Below are positions 32,805 to 40,839 of a DNA stretch of 64,000 bases, one piece after another. Numbering within the stretch: position 1 is the stretch's first letter; the number at the start of each line of letters is the position of its first letter. The position numbers and the translations under genes are program-made. Below the pieces are notes generated by a model. It did no database searches. It worked only from the letters and a program-made list of their open reading frames with translations, and had not been told where the DNA came from. This DNA is from Streptomyces sp. SLBN-31 (GTDB lineage: Bacteria > Actinomycetota > Actinomycetes > Streptomycetales > Streptomycetaceae), in NCBI RefSeq assembly GCF_006715395.1, contig NZ_VFNC01000001.1, positions 3,782,001 to 3,846,000 on the forward strand, written 5' to 3'.

Positions 32805-33950
32805 CCGACCTCAGCACCCGAGGTGACGGGGCCGCGACCGGAACAGGGGACCGGTCGCGGCCCCGCGCCGCCCTGCCCGCCCTCTGCGTCACACAGATCG
32901 TGAGCTGGGGCATCGTCTACTACGCCTTTCCCGTCCTCAACCCCCAGATCACCGCCGCGACCGGCTGGCCGGCCGGGGCGACCACCGCGGCGTTCTCCCT
33001 CGCTCTCGTCGTCTCCGCCCTCGCCGGGATCCGTGTCGGCCGGATCCTGGACCGGCGCGGCCCGCGCACCGTCATGACCGTCGGTTCTGTGCTCGGCGTA
33101 GTAAGCCTCCTGATCGTGGCTGAGGCCCCGAACATCCCGGTCTTCACTACGGGTTGGGCGCTGGCCGGGCTCGCGATGGCGGCCACCTTCTACCAGCCGG
33201 CGTTTGCCGCCCTGACCCGTTGGTGTGCCCCCGACCATGTGCGCGCCCTGACGATCGTCACCCTCGCCGGCGGCCTAGCCTCTACCGTCTTCGCACCCCT
33301 TACAGCTCTGCTGGCCCACCATCTGTCCTGGCGCCACACCTACCTCGTCCTCGCCGTCATCCTCGCCACCGTCACCATCCCCGCTCACGCCCTGGCCCTG
33401 CGCGCACCCTGGCCCGACGCTCCAACGAGTCCCGCGCTCATGGCCGAGGGCGCCGCCGAAGTTGTGCGCAGCCGAGCGTTTCTCCTGCTCGCCGCAGCCT
33501 TCGCCCTGTCCGGCTTCGCGATGTACGCCGTCGTCGTCGCCCTCGTCCCGCTCCTGCTGGAACGCGGGTACACCACAAGCCAGGCCGCCTGGGCCCTCGG
33601 CCTCGGCGGCGCCGGGCAGACCCTCGGGCGCACCCTGTATGCAGCCATCGCCCGCCGCACCACCCCCACGGCCCGCACAACGATCCTGATCGCGCTCAGC
33701 GGACTGACCACCACCGCGTTTGCCGCCTTCCCCGGCCCGTATGCCCTGCTCATCGCCGTGGCGGTCGTGGCCGGCATGGTCCGCGGCAACCTCACCCTGC
33801 TCCAGGCCACCGCCATCACCGACCGCTGGGGCGCCACGCACTACGGCCGCCTCTCCGGACTCCTCGCGGCACCGCCAACCACAGCGGCAGCCCTGGCGCC
33901 GTTCGCTGGCGCCGCCCTGGCCGTGCCACTCGGCGGCTACGGATCCCGGC
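32801..33950 (+). pseudogene. MFS exporter of the arsenic island, 3' end lost
   Basis: GTG start overlaps the preceding stop. About eleven membrane segments are readable, from LPALCVTQIVSWGIVYYAFP through RVGRILDRRGPRTVM (the MFS loop 2-3 motif), LLAHHLSWRHTYLVLAVILA, and TAITDRWGATHYGRLSGLLA to ALAVPLGGYG. At about 33950 the expected last helix is replaced by an arginine/threonine-rich sequence that stays open to 34342 but is plainly another gene read out of frame. The family would export arsenicals or related compounds; without its last helix it is probably non-functional. Confidence 0.78.
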
Positions 33951-33954
33951 CGGC

Positions 33955-34161
33955 CAGGACGAAGCAGCCTCCGAAGAAGAGGACTCGGTCCAGGACCAGA
34001 GCACCGAGCTGGGAGCCGCCTTCTACAAGCAGGACTTCGCACTCGACCTCGACGCCGGGGGCCAACCGATCGGCACTCGCTCCGACTTCGTGCGCGGACC
34101 CGACGGGAAGGTGCTCTGGTGGCGCAACCACGGACGGCTGTACCGCCACCAGACCCAGTGA
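33955..34161 (+). pseudogene. C-terminal fragment of an unknown gene joined to the MFS gene
   Basis: Frame reads GQDEAASEEEDSVQDQSTEL, then GAAFYKQDFALDLDAGGQPI and GPDGKVLWWRNHGRLYRHQT before a stop. Codon bias is normal. It is preceded directly by the truncated MFS gene, so a deletion end point lies near 33950. Family not recognised. Confidence 0.5.
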
Positions 34162-34721
34162 CCGGGCACAAGACAGCGAAACCGGTGCGCCCAGGGCACG
34201 CAAGCCCTGGGCGCCGAGGGCGGAGGTGAACACGGGCCTGCCGTCGAGCTTGCCCCGTGCGGAAGTCGTTGCGGCGGCTCACCGGAGTGGATCTGCTCGC
34301 CGTCGGATACGGCCCTCGCCATCAAAGTCCTTGAAAAGGTAACCCCGAAGACCAGCTCGAAGAAGCCCGGCGCATCAACCAGAAACTGCGCGCCCCAGGC
34401 CGCGAGCAGCCGACGACCTCAGCCTGAACAGGCAGCCGACGCCCGACTGACCGCGTAACTGGGCTCCAGGTGGAAACGGATGCTGCTGCTGCGCAGGGTC
34501 ATGGCGCTACCGCTCCTTCGCCATATGTCGATCATCCTTGATGGCCTTGCCCGCCGCCGATGGACCTTCGGGCGCAGGACGCCGACAACGATGCGATGTG
34601 CACCGGTCGGCGATCTGTGCTGTCGCCCCCCTCGGCGCAGCGGGATGTTCTCTCCGGTGGGCGGCGAGGCGGTGCGAGAACCTGAATCGACGGTCGTTTC
34701 GTCTTTCTGATCGTGAAAGGT
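34162..34721. other. Mostly non-coding gap before the sigma factor gene
   Basis: A short frame ending at 34427 reads NPEDQLEEARRINQKLRAPG, which looks like the end of a lost helical protein. The remaining ~290 bp should contain the promoter of the sigma factor operon; I cannot define -35/-10 boxes with confidence. Confidence 0.4.
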
Positions 34722-35261
34722 ATGGCAGGCCTCGAAGAGGCAGAACTCGTGCGTCGCGTCGCCGTTGGCGACCGGGCGGCGTTCGACGAGTTGTATCGGC
34801 GCACCTCACCCTGGTTGGCGATCCGGCTCCGCCGCCGGTGTGCGGACGACGACGTCGTCGCCGACGTGCTTCAGGAGACCTATCTGGCGGTTTGGCGTGC
34901 GGCCGGCAGCTATGCGGGCTCCGTGACCCAGGGCAGTGCGCTCGGCTGGCTCTGGACCATCGCGGCCAACCGTCTCGTCGACGCGTTCCGTCGGCGCGCC
35001 CGGCATGAGCGGGTGCCGACCGTTGCCCTGCTCGAGACGACCGCGCCCGCCGCCGAGGACGAGGTGATGGCGACCCGCGTCGACCAGAACTTCGAACAGG
35101 CGCTACTGCGGCTGCCGCCGGAGTTGCGGCAGGTGCTGCAGGCCATGGTGCTCGACGACCTGTCGGTGCGCCAGACCGCGGTGCTGCTCAGCGTGCCGGA
35201 GGGCACGGTCAAAACCCGCGCACGTCGGGCCCGGATCGCGTTGCGGGAGGCACTGTCATGA
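34722..35261 (+). CDS. ECF-type RNA polymerase sigma factor
   Basis: 179 aa from MAGLEEAELVRRVAVGDRAA (GAAAGG upstream). Region 2: FDELYRRTSPWLAIRLRRRC, DVVADVLQETYLAVWRAA and LGWLWTIAANRLVDAFRRRA. Region 4: LPPELRQVLQAMVLDDLSVR, TAVLLSVPEGTVKTRARRAR. It directs transcription of a small regulon, probably including its own operon. It overlaps the next gene by ATGA, which encodes a zinc-finger membrane protein, the classical anti-sigma arrangement. Confidence 0.93.
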   Translation: MAGLEEAELVRRVAVGDRAAFDELYRRTSPWLAIRLRRRCADDDVVADVLQETYLAVWRAAGSYAGSVTQGSALGWLWTIAANRLVDAFRRRARHERVPTVALLETTAPAAEDEVMATRVDQNFEQALLRLPPELRQVLQAMVLDDLSVRQTAVLLSVPEGTVKTRARRARIALREALS

Positions 35262-36058
35262 CTCATCCCACCACCACGCTTCTGGCCCGATACGCGGAGG
35301 GCGGGCTGGGACTCGACGACGCCGCTCTCTGGTCGATCGAGGTACATCTGGACGGGTGCGCCGACTGCCGTGGGCAACTGGCCGCTCACGCCACCCCTGC
35401 CACGACGGATCTGCTCGACCGTGTCGCCGTCTCGCTCGACCGGGCGCTCGGAACGAGCCCGTCGCCGGCCCGGCACCGTACCCGGGCAGGGGCCGTGCAC
35501 CGACGCTGGTTCGCCTGGACGCTTCTGCCCTGGCTCGCGGTGACCGCCGCAGTGCTGGGCTGCGGGGTACTCCTCGACGCCGCAGAGCCGAGCCTGCCAT
35601 CGCTCGTACTGCTGCTCGCTCCGGTGGCTCCGCTGCCCGGCGTCGCGGTGGCCTGGAGCCGCCAGATCGACCCGGCCTGGGAACTGATCGCCACCACGCC
35701 CGCGGCCGGCCTGGCCATGGTTCTGCGGCGGACACTCGCGGTGCTCGTCATCTTCGTTCCGGCACTGCTGGTGGCGGGGGTGAGTACCGGAACTTCGCTG
35801 GCCCTGACCCTGCTGCCATGCCTGGCGTTCACGGCGGCCACCCTGGTGCTCGGAGCCCGCATCGGCGTACAGCGTGCGGCGATCGCACTCGCGGTGACCT
35901 GGTCCGTGGCAGTCCTGTTGCCGAGCCTGGCGGCCCGGTCCCTGTCCCCGGTACTGCAGCACGGCAGCACCGCCTTCTGGGCAGTGAGCACGGTGGCCCT
36001 CGCCGCGATCATCCCGCTCACCGCATCCCACTTCCGCCGCCTGGCCAGCGGCAACTGA
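35258..36058 (+). CDS. Zinc-finger membrane anti-sigma factor
   Basis: 266 aa. N-terminal cytoplasmic segment holds the zf-HC2 motif HLDGCADCRGQL (HxxxCxxC) of zinc-binding anti-sigma factors, then five to six membrane segments beginning FAWTLLPWLAVTAAVLGCGV and ending VSTVALAAIIPLTASHFR. It should sequester the upstream sigma factor at the membrane. Longer than most single-span anti-sigmas, suggesting it also senses the membrane state or couples to the ABC transporter encoded next. Confidence 0.82.
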   Translation: MTHPTTTLLARYAEGGLGLDDAALWSIEVHLDGCADCRGQLAAHATPATTDLLDRVAVSLDRALGTSPSPARHRTRAGAVHRRWFAWTLLPWLAVTAAVLGCGVLLDAAEPSLPSLVLLLAPVAPLPGVAVAWSRQIDPAWELIATTPAAGLAMVLRRTLAVLVIFVPALLVAGVSTGTSLALTLLPCLAFTAATLVLGARIGVQRAAIALAVTWSVAVLLPSLAARSLSPVLQHGSTAFWAVSTVALAAIIPLTASHFRRLASGN

Positions 36059-36099
36059 CTTACCGCCATCAAGATCGACTGGATCAACAGGAGAGACCC

Positions 36100-36894
36100 A
36101 TGCGGGCGATGAGTGCTGCCGAAACAGCCCCCACGCTTCATCCCTGGCTCGTTCACGCAGAAGATCTGCGGGTCCGGGCGGGCCGGCACCTGGCCGTCGA
36201 CGGACTCGACCTGGCGCTGAGTGCCGGCGTGCACGGTGTGCTCGGCCCGAACGGCGCCGGCAAGACCACCCTGATGAGGGCGCTGTCCACAGTCGCCGAA
36301 CCTGCCGAGGGCTCGTTGACACTGCTCGGCGCGCAGGTCGACAACCGTGCCGACCTGCGCGGAATACGCCGCAGACTCGGGTATCTGCCACAGCAGTTCG
36401 GCTTCTACCCCCGGTTCACCGTGCGCGAGTTCGTCGGCTACATGGCGTGGCTGAAGGAAATACCCAAGGCCGCGATCCCCGATGCCGTGCAACGCGCGAT
36501 CGATCGGGTGGGTCTGACCAGCAAGGCCGACAGCAAGATGAAGGCGCTGTCCGGCGGCATGGTACGTCGGGCCGGCATCGCCCAGGCGATCGTGAACGAC
36601 CCCGAACTGCTGCTGCTCGACGAGCCCACCGTCGGACTCGACCCCGAACAGCGTCTCGACTTCCGCGACCTGCTGCGTGACCTGGGCACTGACAGCTGTG
36701 TGCTGGTCTCCACCCACCTCGTCGAGGACGTCGTCGCCGCCTGCACCGACGTCCTCGTCATGAACGAGGGCCGACTCCTCTTTCACGGAACCCCCGACGA
36801 CCTGATCGCCAGCGGCGGGCAGAGCGACGCGGGCGACAGCCCGGCGGAACGCGGCTACTCCGCCCTCCTGCGCCGCCACCGGAGCAACGCATGA
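36100..36894 (+). CDS. ABC transporter ATP-binding protein
   Basis: 264 aa from ATG with CAGGAGAGA upstream. Walker A GPNGAGKTTLMRAL, Q-loop YLPQQFGFYP, signature LSGGMVRRAGIAQ, Walker B LLLLDEPTVGLDPEQ, H-loop VSTHLVEDV. The exporter-type (ABC-2) layout, with a C-terminal LLRRHRSNA tail, fits the two membrane proteins that follow. ATGA overlap with the next gene. Confidence 0.95.
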   Translation: MRAMSAAETAPTLHPWLVHAEDLRVRAGRHLAVDGLDLALSAGVHGVLGPNGAGKTTLMRALSTVAEPAEGSLTLLGAQVDNRADLRGIRRRLGYLPQQFGFYPRFTVREFVGYMAWLKEIPKAAIPDAVQRAIDRVGLTSKADSKMKALSGGMVRRAGIAQAIVNDPELLLLDEPTVGLDPEQRLDFRDLLRDLGTDSCVLVSTHLVEDVVAACTDVLVMNEGRLLFHGTPDDLIASGGQSDAGDSPAERGYSALLRRHRSNA

Positions 36895-38201
36895 ACCGCA
36901 TCCTCGGCATCGAGTTCCGGCGGTCGGCCGCGCTCGGCGCCGCGCTCCTGATCGCCCTCGCCGGCACGATCCTGCTCCAGGCCACCGCGACGCGATGGTC
37001 CACGGCGTGGATGGCACTGGCCATGACGCAGCGCGAATACCTCGCGCTTCTCTCCCCTCTCGCGATGGCCGCCGGTGCCTGGCAGTCCTATCGTGAGCAC
37101 TGGGCCGACGTCGGTGAACTGTTCGCCAGCGCGCCTCGCCCGCGACCGCAGCGGATGGTGCCGATCCTGGTCACGACCGGGCTGGCGGTGGTCGTCGCGT
37201 ACCTGGTCACGCTCCTTGCCGCGGCACCACGGATCGCCGACACTGCACGCTACCTACCGTCGGCCGCGTACGTCCTCGTAGCCGTCGGCCTGGTCGCGAT
37301 GATCGCGTCCGTCTGGCTCGGGCTGGCCGTCGGGCGTCTGGTGCCCGCGCTCGCCACCGCACCCGCGCTGGCCGTGATCGGCTTCGCGCTGCTCATCTTC
37401 GCCCCCCATGTCCTGCCCGACGGCGGATTCACTGCGGCGTTCTCCCCGATCATGGGGATGAGCATCTTCAGCGACTACGACACCGTCGACGGCCAAGTCA
37501 GCGCTGCCCAGGGGCTCTGGATGGCCGCGATCGCCGCGGCGGCCGTCGTGCTCTTCGCCCTCCAGGACCGCAGGTTCGCGTTCACCGCGCTGGTGCCGCT
37601 GGCCATCGGGGCAACAGCCGCGGCACTGGTCGTGCCGACCGGCGATGCCTACGAGCGCGGGAGGCTCGACCCGGTCGCCCAGGAACTGGTGTGTACCGCC
37701 GACGCTCCACGGGTCTGCCTCAGCCGGGCCCATGAAGCGTTGCTTCCCGAGGTTGCGCCCAAGGCCCGGCACGCATTGGGACTCCTGTCGAAGACATCGG
37801 TCGCCGAGGCACACGAGGACACCACCACGCTCTTTCCTCCCACCTCACCGAAGTCGCTGCCTGACACCGTGCTGGTGAGGATCACGGTGGACAAGCACGG
37901 TCACCTCGCCCACCCGGGCCTGCTCGAACCCACGATGCTCACAGGGGCGTTCACCGGCCCTGAAAGCTGCGGAGACAGGTCGAACGTCCCAGTCGCCACG
38001 GCGGCGGCCTTCTGGCTGCTCGACCGGCACCCGACCGCCGGTCCCGATGGCCTCGAATACGTCGACCCGGACGCCGTCGAGCTCTGGAAGGACCTGCGGG
38101 CCCTGCCGCGCGCCGAGGCCGATGCCCGGGTAACCGCCGTCTATCGGGCTGCCCAGCATTGCCAGGTCGCGACCGGCCTCCTGACACGAGGCGACCGATG
38201 A
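36891..38201 (+). CDS. ABC-2-type membrane subunit with long extracytoplasmic C-terminal domain
   Basis: 436 aa. About six membrane segments in the first 240 residues (SAALGAALLIALAGTILLQA, MVPILVTTGLAVVVAYLVTL, VLVAVGLVAMIASVWLGLAV, LAVIGFALLIFAPHVLP, MAAIAAAAVVLFAL, FTALVPLAIGATAAALVVP). A ~190-residue soluble domain follows with conserved-looking Cys (ELVCTADAPRVCLSRAHEAL, ESCGDRSNV, AAQHCQVA). Probably the permease partner of the upstream ATPase; the cysteine-bearing domain may sense or bind substrate. Substrate unknown. Confidence 0.78.
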   Translation: MNRILGIEFRRSAALGAALLIALAGTILLQATATRWSTAWMALAMTQREYLALLSPLAMAAGAWQSYREHWADVGELFASAPRPRPQRMVPILVTTGLAVVVAYLVTLLAAAPRIADTARYLPSAAYVLVAVGLVAMIASVWLGLAVGRLVPALATAPALAVIGFALLIFAPHVLPDGGFTAAFSPIMGMSIFSDYDTVDGQVSAAQGLWMAAIAAAAVVLFALQDRRFAFTALVPLAIGATAAALVVPTGDAYERGRLDPVAQELVCTADAPRVCLSRAHEALLPEVAPKARHALGLLSKTSVAEAHEDTTTLFPPTSPKSLPDTVLVRITVDKHGHLAHPGLLEPTMLTGAFTGPESCGDRSNVPVATAAAFWLLDRHPTAGPDGLEYVDPDAVELWKDLRALPRAEADARVTAVYRAAQHCQVATGLLTRGDR

Positions 38202-38794
38202 GAGGACTGACTCTCTACGCCCGCTCGCGCCAAGTGCCGGCGGCGCTCGGCGCGGCGGCCGGGGCCACCGCCATCACCGTACTGCTGGCGGCCACCTTCA
38301 GTGGCAAGGGGCAAGTCGGCCGCCCCGTAATGGGCCTGACGGTCCTGCTCCTGGTCTCCGTCGTCACCACCACGCTCAGCGGCCCCGACGACACCCTGGA
38401 CCGTACGGCGGCGCGGCCATGGGGATGGTTGCGCACGTCCCACCTGGCAGCAGCCCTGCTATGCGTACTCGTACTCCTGCTGGCCACGCTGTTGACCGGC
38501 ACACGGTTCGGGCCCCTCGGATGCGTCTTTCGCGACGCGGCCGGCCTGCTGGGCCTGACCGCCCTGGGAGCGGCCACAGTAGGCACCGCTCGATCATGGT
38601 TCCTGCCTCTGGGGTGGACACTCGGCGCGGTGGCGTTCCCGGGCCTGGGCAGTGTGGGGGAGACGCTGACCTGGCAGACGCAGGCCATCGACAGCCGACC
38701 CGCAGCGTGGGTCGCAGCAGCCCTCGCCACCGCCGGAACCGCCGCCTACGTCAGCCGAGGCCCACGCCCGCGAACAGCGTCGGACCCCCTCTGA
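38198..38794 (+). CDS. Small membrane protein of the sigma/ABC operon
   Basis: 198 aa starting at the ATG of an ATGA overlap. Six hydrophobic segments including VPAALGAAAGATAITVLLAA, PVMGLTVLLLVSVVTTTLSG and SHLAAALLCVLVLLLATLLT. No motif recognised; likely the second integral subunit of the transporter. Last gene of the five-gene operon starting at 34722. Confidence 0.78.
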   Translation: MRGLTLYARSRQVPAALGAAAGATAITVLLAATFSGKGQVGRPVMGLTVLLLVSVVTTTLSGPDDTLDRTAARPWGWLRTSHLAAALLCVLVLLLATLLTGTRFGPLGCVFRDAAGLLGLTALGAATVGTARSWFLPLGWTLGAVAFPGLGSVGETLTWQTQAIDSRPAAWVAAALATAGTAAYVSRGPRPRTASDPL

Positions 38795-39133
38795 GCCTGC
38801 TTTTGGTCGCTCTCAGCGGTCGAGGCGGAGGGCTTCGTCCGGCGGCGGTAGCAGGCCCTGCCAAACGGGCCCACCGTGATGCGGCCCGTGCGGCTGCCCA
38901 GGGGCGGCCGGAGCGCGAGGTGCGAGGGCTGCCGACTTCCCCGGTGGGTTGGCCTGCGACAGGAGTGCGGTTTGCCCGAAGGCGAGGTCCTGGGTCCGCA
39001 AGGCAGGGACGGCACACAGGGCAGGGCCTTCACCGGTCGACCGCAGCCGCCTCGGCAGCGAGCACCGTGTGATCGTCAACCGCCACGGCTCGCAGTCTCG
39101 CTGGGGGCGGGACCCGGCACGACGCCGGCATCA
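38795..39133. other. Gap without a recognisable gene
   Basis: Several mirrored open frames exist on both strands, none with a start signal and recognisable pattern. It may contain termination for the ABC operon and the lost 3' part of the following remnant. Confidence 0.4.
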
Positions 39134-39440
39134 TCACATCGCGGCTATGCCCTCCATGCCCGACTCGGCGAAGGGCGGGAGGCCGGCGGCAGTCGTCGTC
39201 ACCTTGGTGAGGGAGCCGTTCCTGCCGATGTGAAAGCCGTCGACGGTTCCGGAGGTTCCGTTCTGCACGTACAGGAATTTCTCGTCCTGAGTCACCGCGA
39301 GGTCGATGACACCCTGCGACATGGCTGACGGCGGCGTGGCGATACCGATCTCGTTGGTGAGCGCGAGCCTGCCGTGCCGGTCGCTGCGATACCCGGTGAC
39401 GGTTGAGTTGCCTGTGTTGCCGCCGTAGAAGAAGTCGCCG
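39134..39440 (-). pseudogene. Beta-propeller (lactonase-like) fragment
   Basis: Minus frame: DFFYGGNTGNSTVTGYRSDR, GRLALTNEIGIATPPSAMSQ, VIDLAVTQDEKFLYVQNGTS, GTVDGFHIGRNGSLTKVTTT and the end FAESGMEGIAAM. This is two to three blades of a YVTN/lactonase-type seven-bladed propeller. The N-terminal blades and signal peptide are missing. Confidence 0.7.
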
Positions 39441-39484
39441 GCGCGCTCCAGCCAGCACGCCGCCTGGCAAAGGTGCCGGGTTCA

Positions 39485-39742
39485 CTACGTGCGGGACGTC
39501 TTCAGCGTGATCGAGAAGGGTTCCGCCGCGCCCGCACCGTCCGTGTCGCGGATGACTCCGTCCGGCTCAGCGACCTGCAGCTGACCCACACCCGCGCAGG
39601 CGATGACGTCACCGTCTCTGAGCACGAGGCTGCCGCCCTCGGTGCGCCCCGTGAACGGTGTCGTCCTCGTGCTCGGGGCCCCATCCACGTACGCGGGGCT
39701 TGCGCATGTCATGGTCGCCGCGAGCGCTCCGGCCGCCGCCAT
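39485..39742 (-). CDS. Small secreted protein, function unknown, possibly truncated
   Basis: 85 aa with a probable signal sequence (MAAAGALAATMTCASPAYVD) and a beta-rich mature part (GGSLVLRDGDVIACAGVGQL, EPDGVIRDTDGAGAAEPF). The frame also opens upstream of the chosen start. It lies next to the propeller fragment on the same strand and may be unrelated debris. Confidence 0.4.
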   Translation of the reverse strand: MAAAGALAATMTCASPAYVDGAPSTRTTPFTGRTEGGSLVLRDGDVIACAGVGQLQVAEPDGVIRDTDGAGAAEPFSITLKTSRT

Positions 39743-39794
39743 GGTGGCAGCGAGGCTGCTGTCTTCCTCTTGGTCACCGCGGGTGCGCGGCCGC

Positions 39795-39885
39795 CGACGC
39801 CCAGCTCACTTCCTGGATCAGAGGGCACTGGGGTATCGAGAACCTCCTCCACCACGTCCGTCCATCAACACTCTGACCAGCTGAT
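39795..39885 (+). pseudogene. ISAs1-family transposase fragment
   Basis: Frame reads ADAQLTSWIRGHWGIENLLH, matching the RGHWGIEN(R/K)LHWVRD block that ends the ISAs1 catalytic domain. Thirty codons only. Confidence 0.65.
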
Positions 39886-40012
39886 CAGCGCCTGCCGCAC
39901 AGCGAGGGAACCTCAACCGGACAAGATCACTTCAGGCAAAGACCCTGGCTGCGAGGACAGGTACGAGGGGCAGGTGGTTGTTCGGCGTCATGTGATCGGA
40001 GCCCTTTCATTG

Positions 40013-40663
40013 TCAGAGGCTCCGGGTGCTCAGACGCGTGCCGTTCTCGGCGGTGATAATAAGGTTCCACGCGGTGGCGTTGTCACCGTCGTCGCCGTCC
40101 CACCAGGTCACGAACACGTCGGCCAACCGCTTTACGGCGGACTTGGCACTCTTGTCGGTGTAGGTGGTGGCGAGTTCGACGTCGTAGTCCCGGGCTCCGA
40201 GGTGGACGAGGATCACCTGGTCGACATGCAGCGCGAGCTGCTTCGCGCCGTTCGCACCGGCCCAGGACCGGAACCGGGCCAGAAGGTCCGGATCAGGTGC
40301 GCGGCGCGTCACCGGCCTCGCAGGCGGATGACGTTCCGTTCCTGTTCCGACGGCCTGCTTGCAGCCCAGGACCCAAGCCCCGCGGTCCTTTTCCACCACG
40401 TTCTGCGGCTGGGCTGTGAGGGACCGGCGGACGCATCCTCCCCACACCACTTCACGGACCCCCGCGCCCTTGCCGCCGTCCTTGAAGAGCCTTTTACCTT
40501 CGCGCCATCCGGCGTCGTACGCCATTGCGTAGCCGTGTCCGGCGGTAGGACGGGACGCCGGTGACTCCGGCGCGGTGCCGCCCCCGCCACCGCAGGACAC
40601 GGTGATCAGGCTGAGCAAGACCGCCGCGCAAGTAACGAGCCGTGCTTGTGCGGGTGCGTACAT
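40013..40663 (-). CDS. Lipoprotein of unknown function
   Basis: 216 aa from MYAPAQARLVTCAAVLLSLI, with lipobox TVSC, GGAAGGG upstream. The mature part has GYAMAYDAGWREGKRLFKDG (a GxxxGxxxGK-like helix common in streptomycete lipoproteins), two cysteines (WGGCVRRS, VLGCKQAV) that may pair, and a C-terminal domain (KQLALHVDQVILVHLGARDY, KRLADVFVTWWDGD, ITAENGTRLSTRSL). Divergent from the secreted protease gene at 40840, sharing a 176-bp promoter region. No function known to me. Confidence 0.7.
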   Translation of the reverse strand: MYAPAQARLVTCAAVLLSLITVSCGGGGGTAPESPASRPTAGHGYAMAYDAGWREGKRLFKDGGKGAGVREVVWGGCVRRSLTAQPQNVVEKDRGAWVLGCKQAVGTGTERHPPARPVTRRAPDPDLLARFRSWAGANGAKQLALHVDQVILVHLGARDYDVELATTYTDKSAKSAVKRLADVFVTWWDGDDGDNATAWNLIITAENGTRLSTRSL

Positions 40664-40839
40664 GCCTCGATTTCCCTTCCTGATGCCTAGGCCCTCCACC
40701 CCAAGTAGAGCCCTTTCAAGGGTCCTTGGTTGCTTCATGGAATCGCCTTTACGTTTGTAAGACGGTGTGCCTAGGATCCGGAATCGCAACGGATCGGGCC
40801 GCTGACCACGGCCCGTGAGTACTCCAACAAGGGGGAATC

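Noticed and set aside
32801..34342. MFS gene as a single 513-aa CDS
   Set aside because: After about residue 383 the sequence stops being membrane-like and coincides with another gene's fragment read out of frame; annotated as truncated instead.
34910..36391. 493-codon minus-strand open frame, and the 543-codon one at 35386-37017
   Set aside because: Both are antisense shadows of the sigma/anti-sigma/ABC operon.
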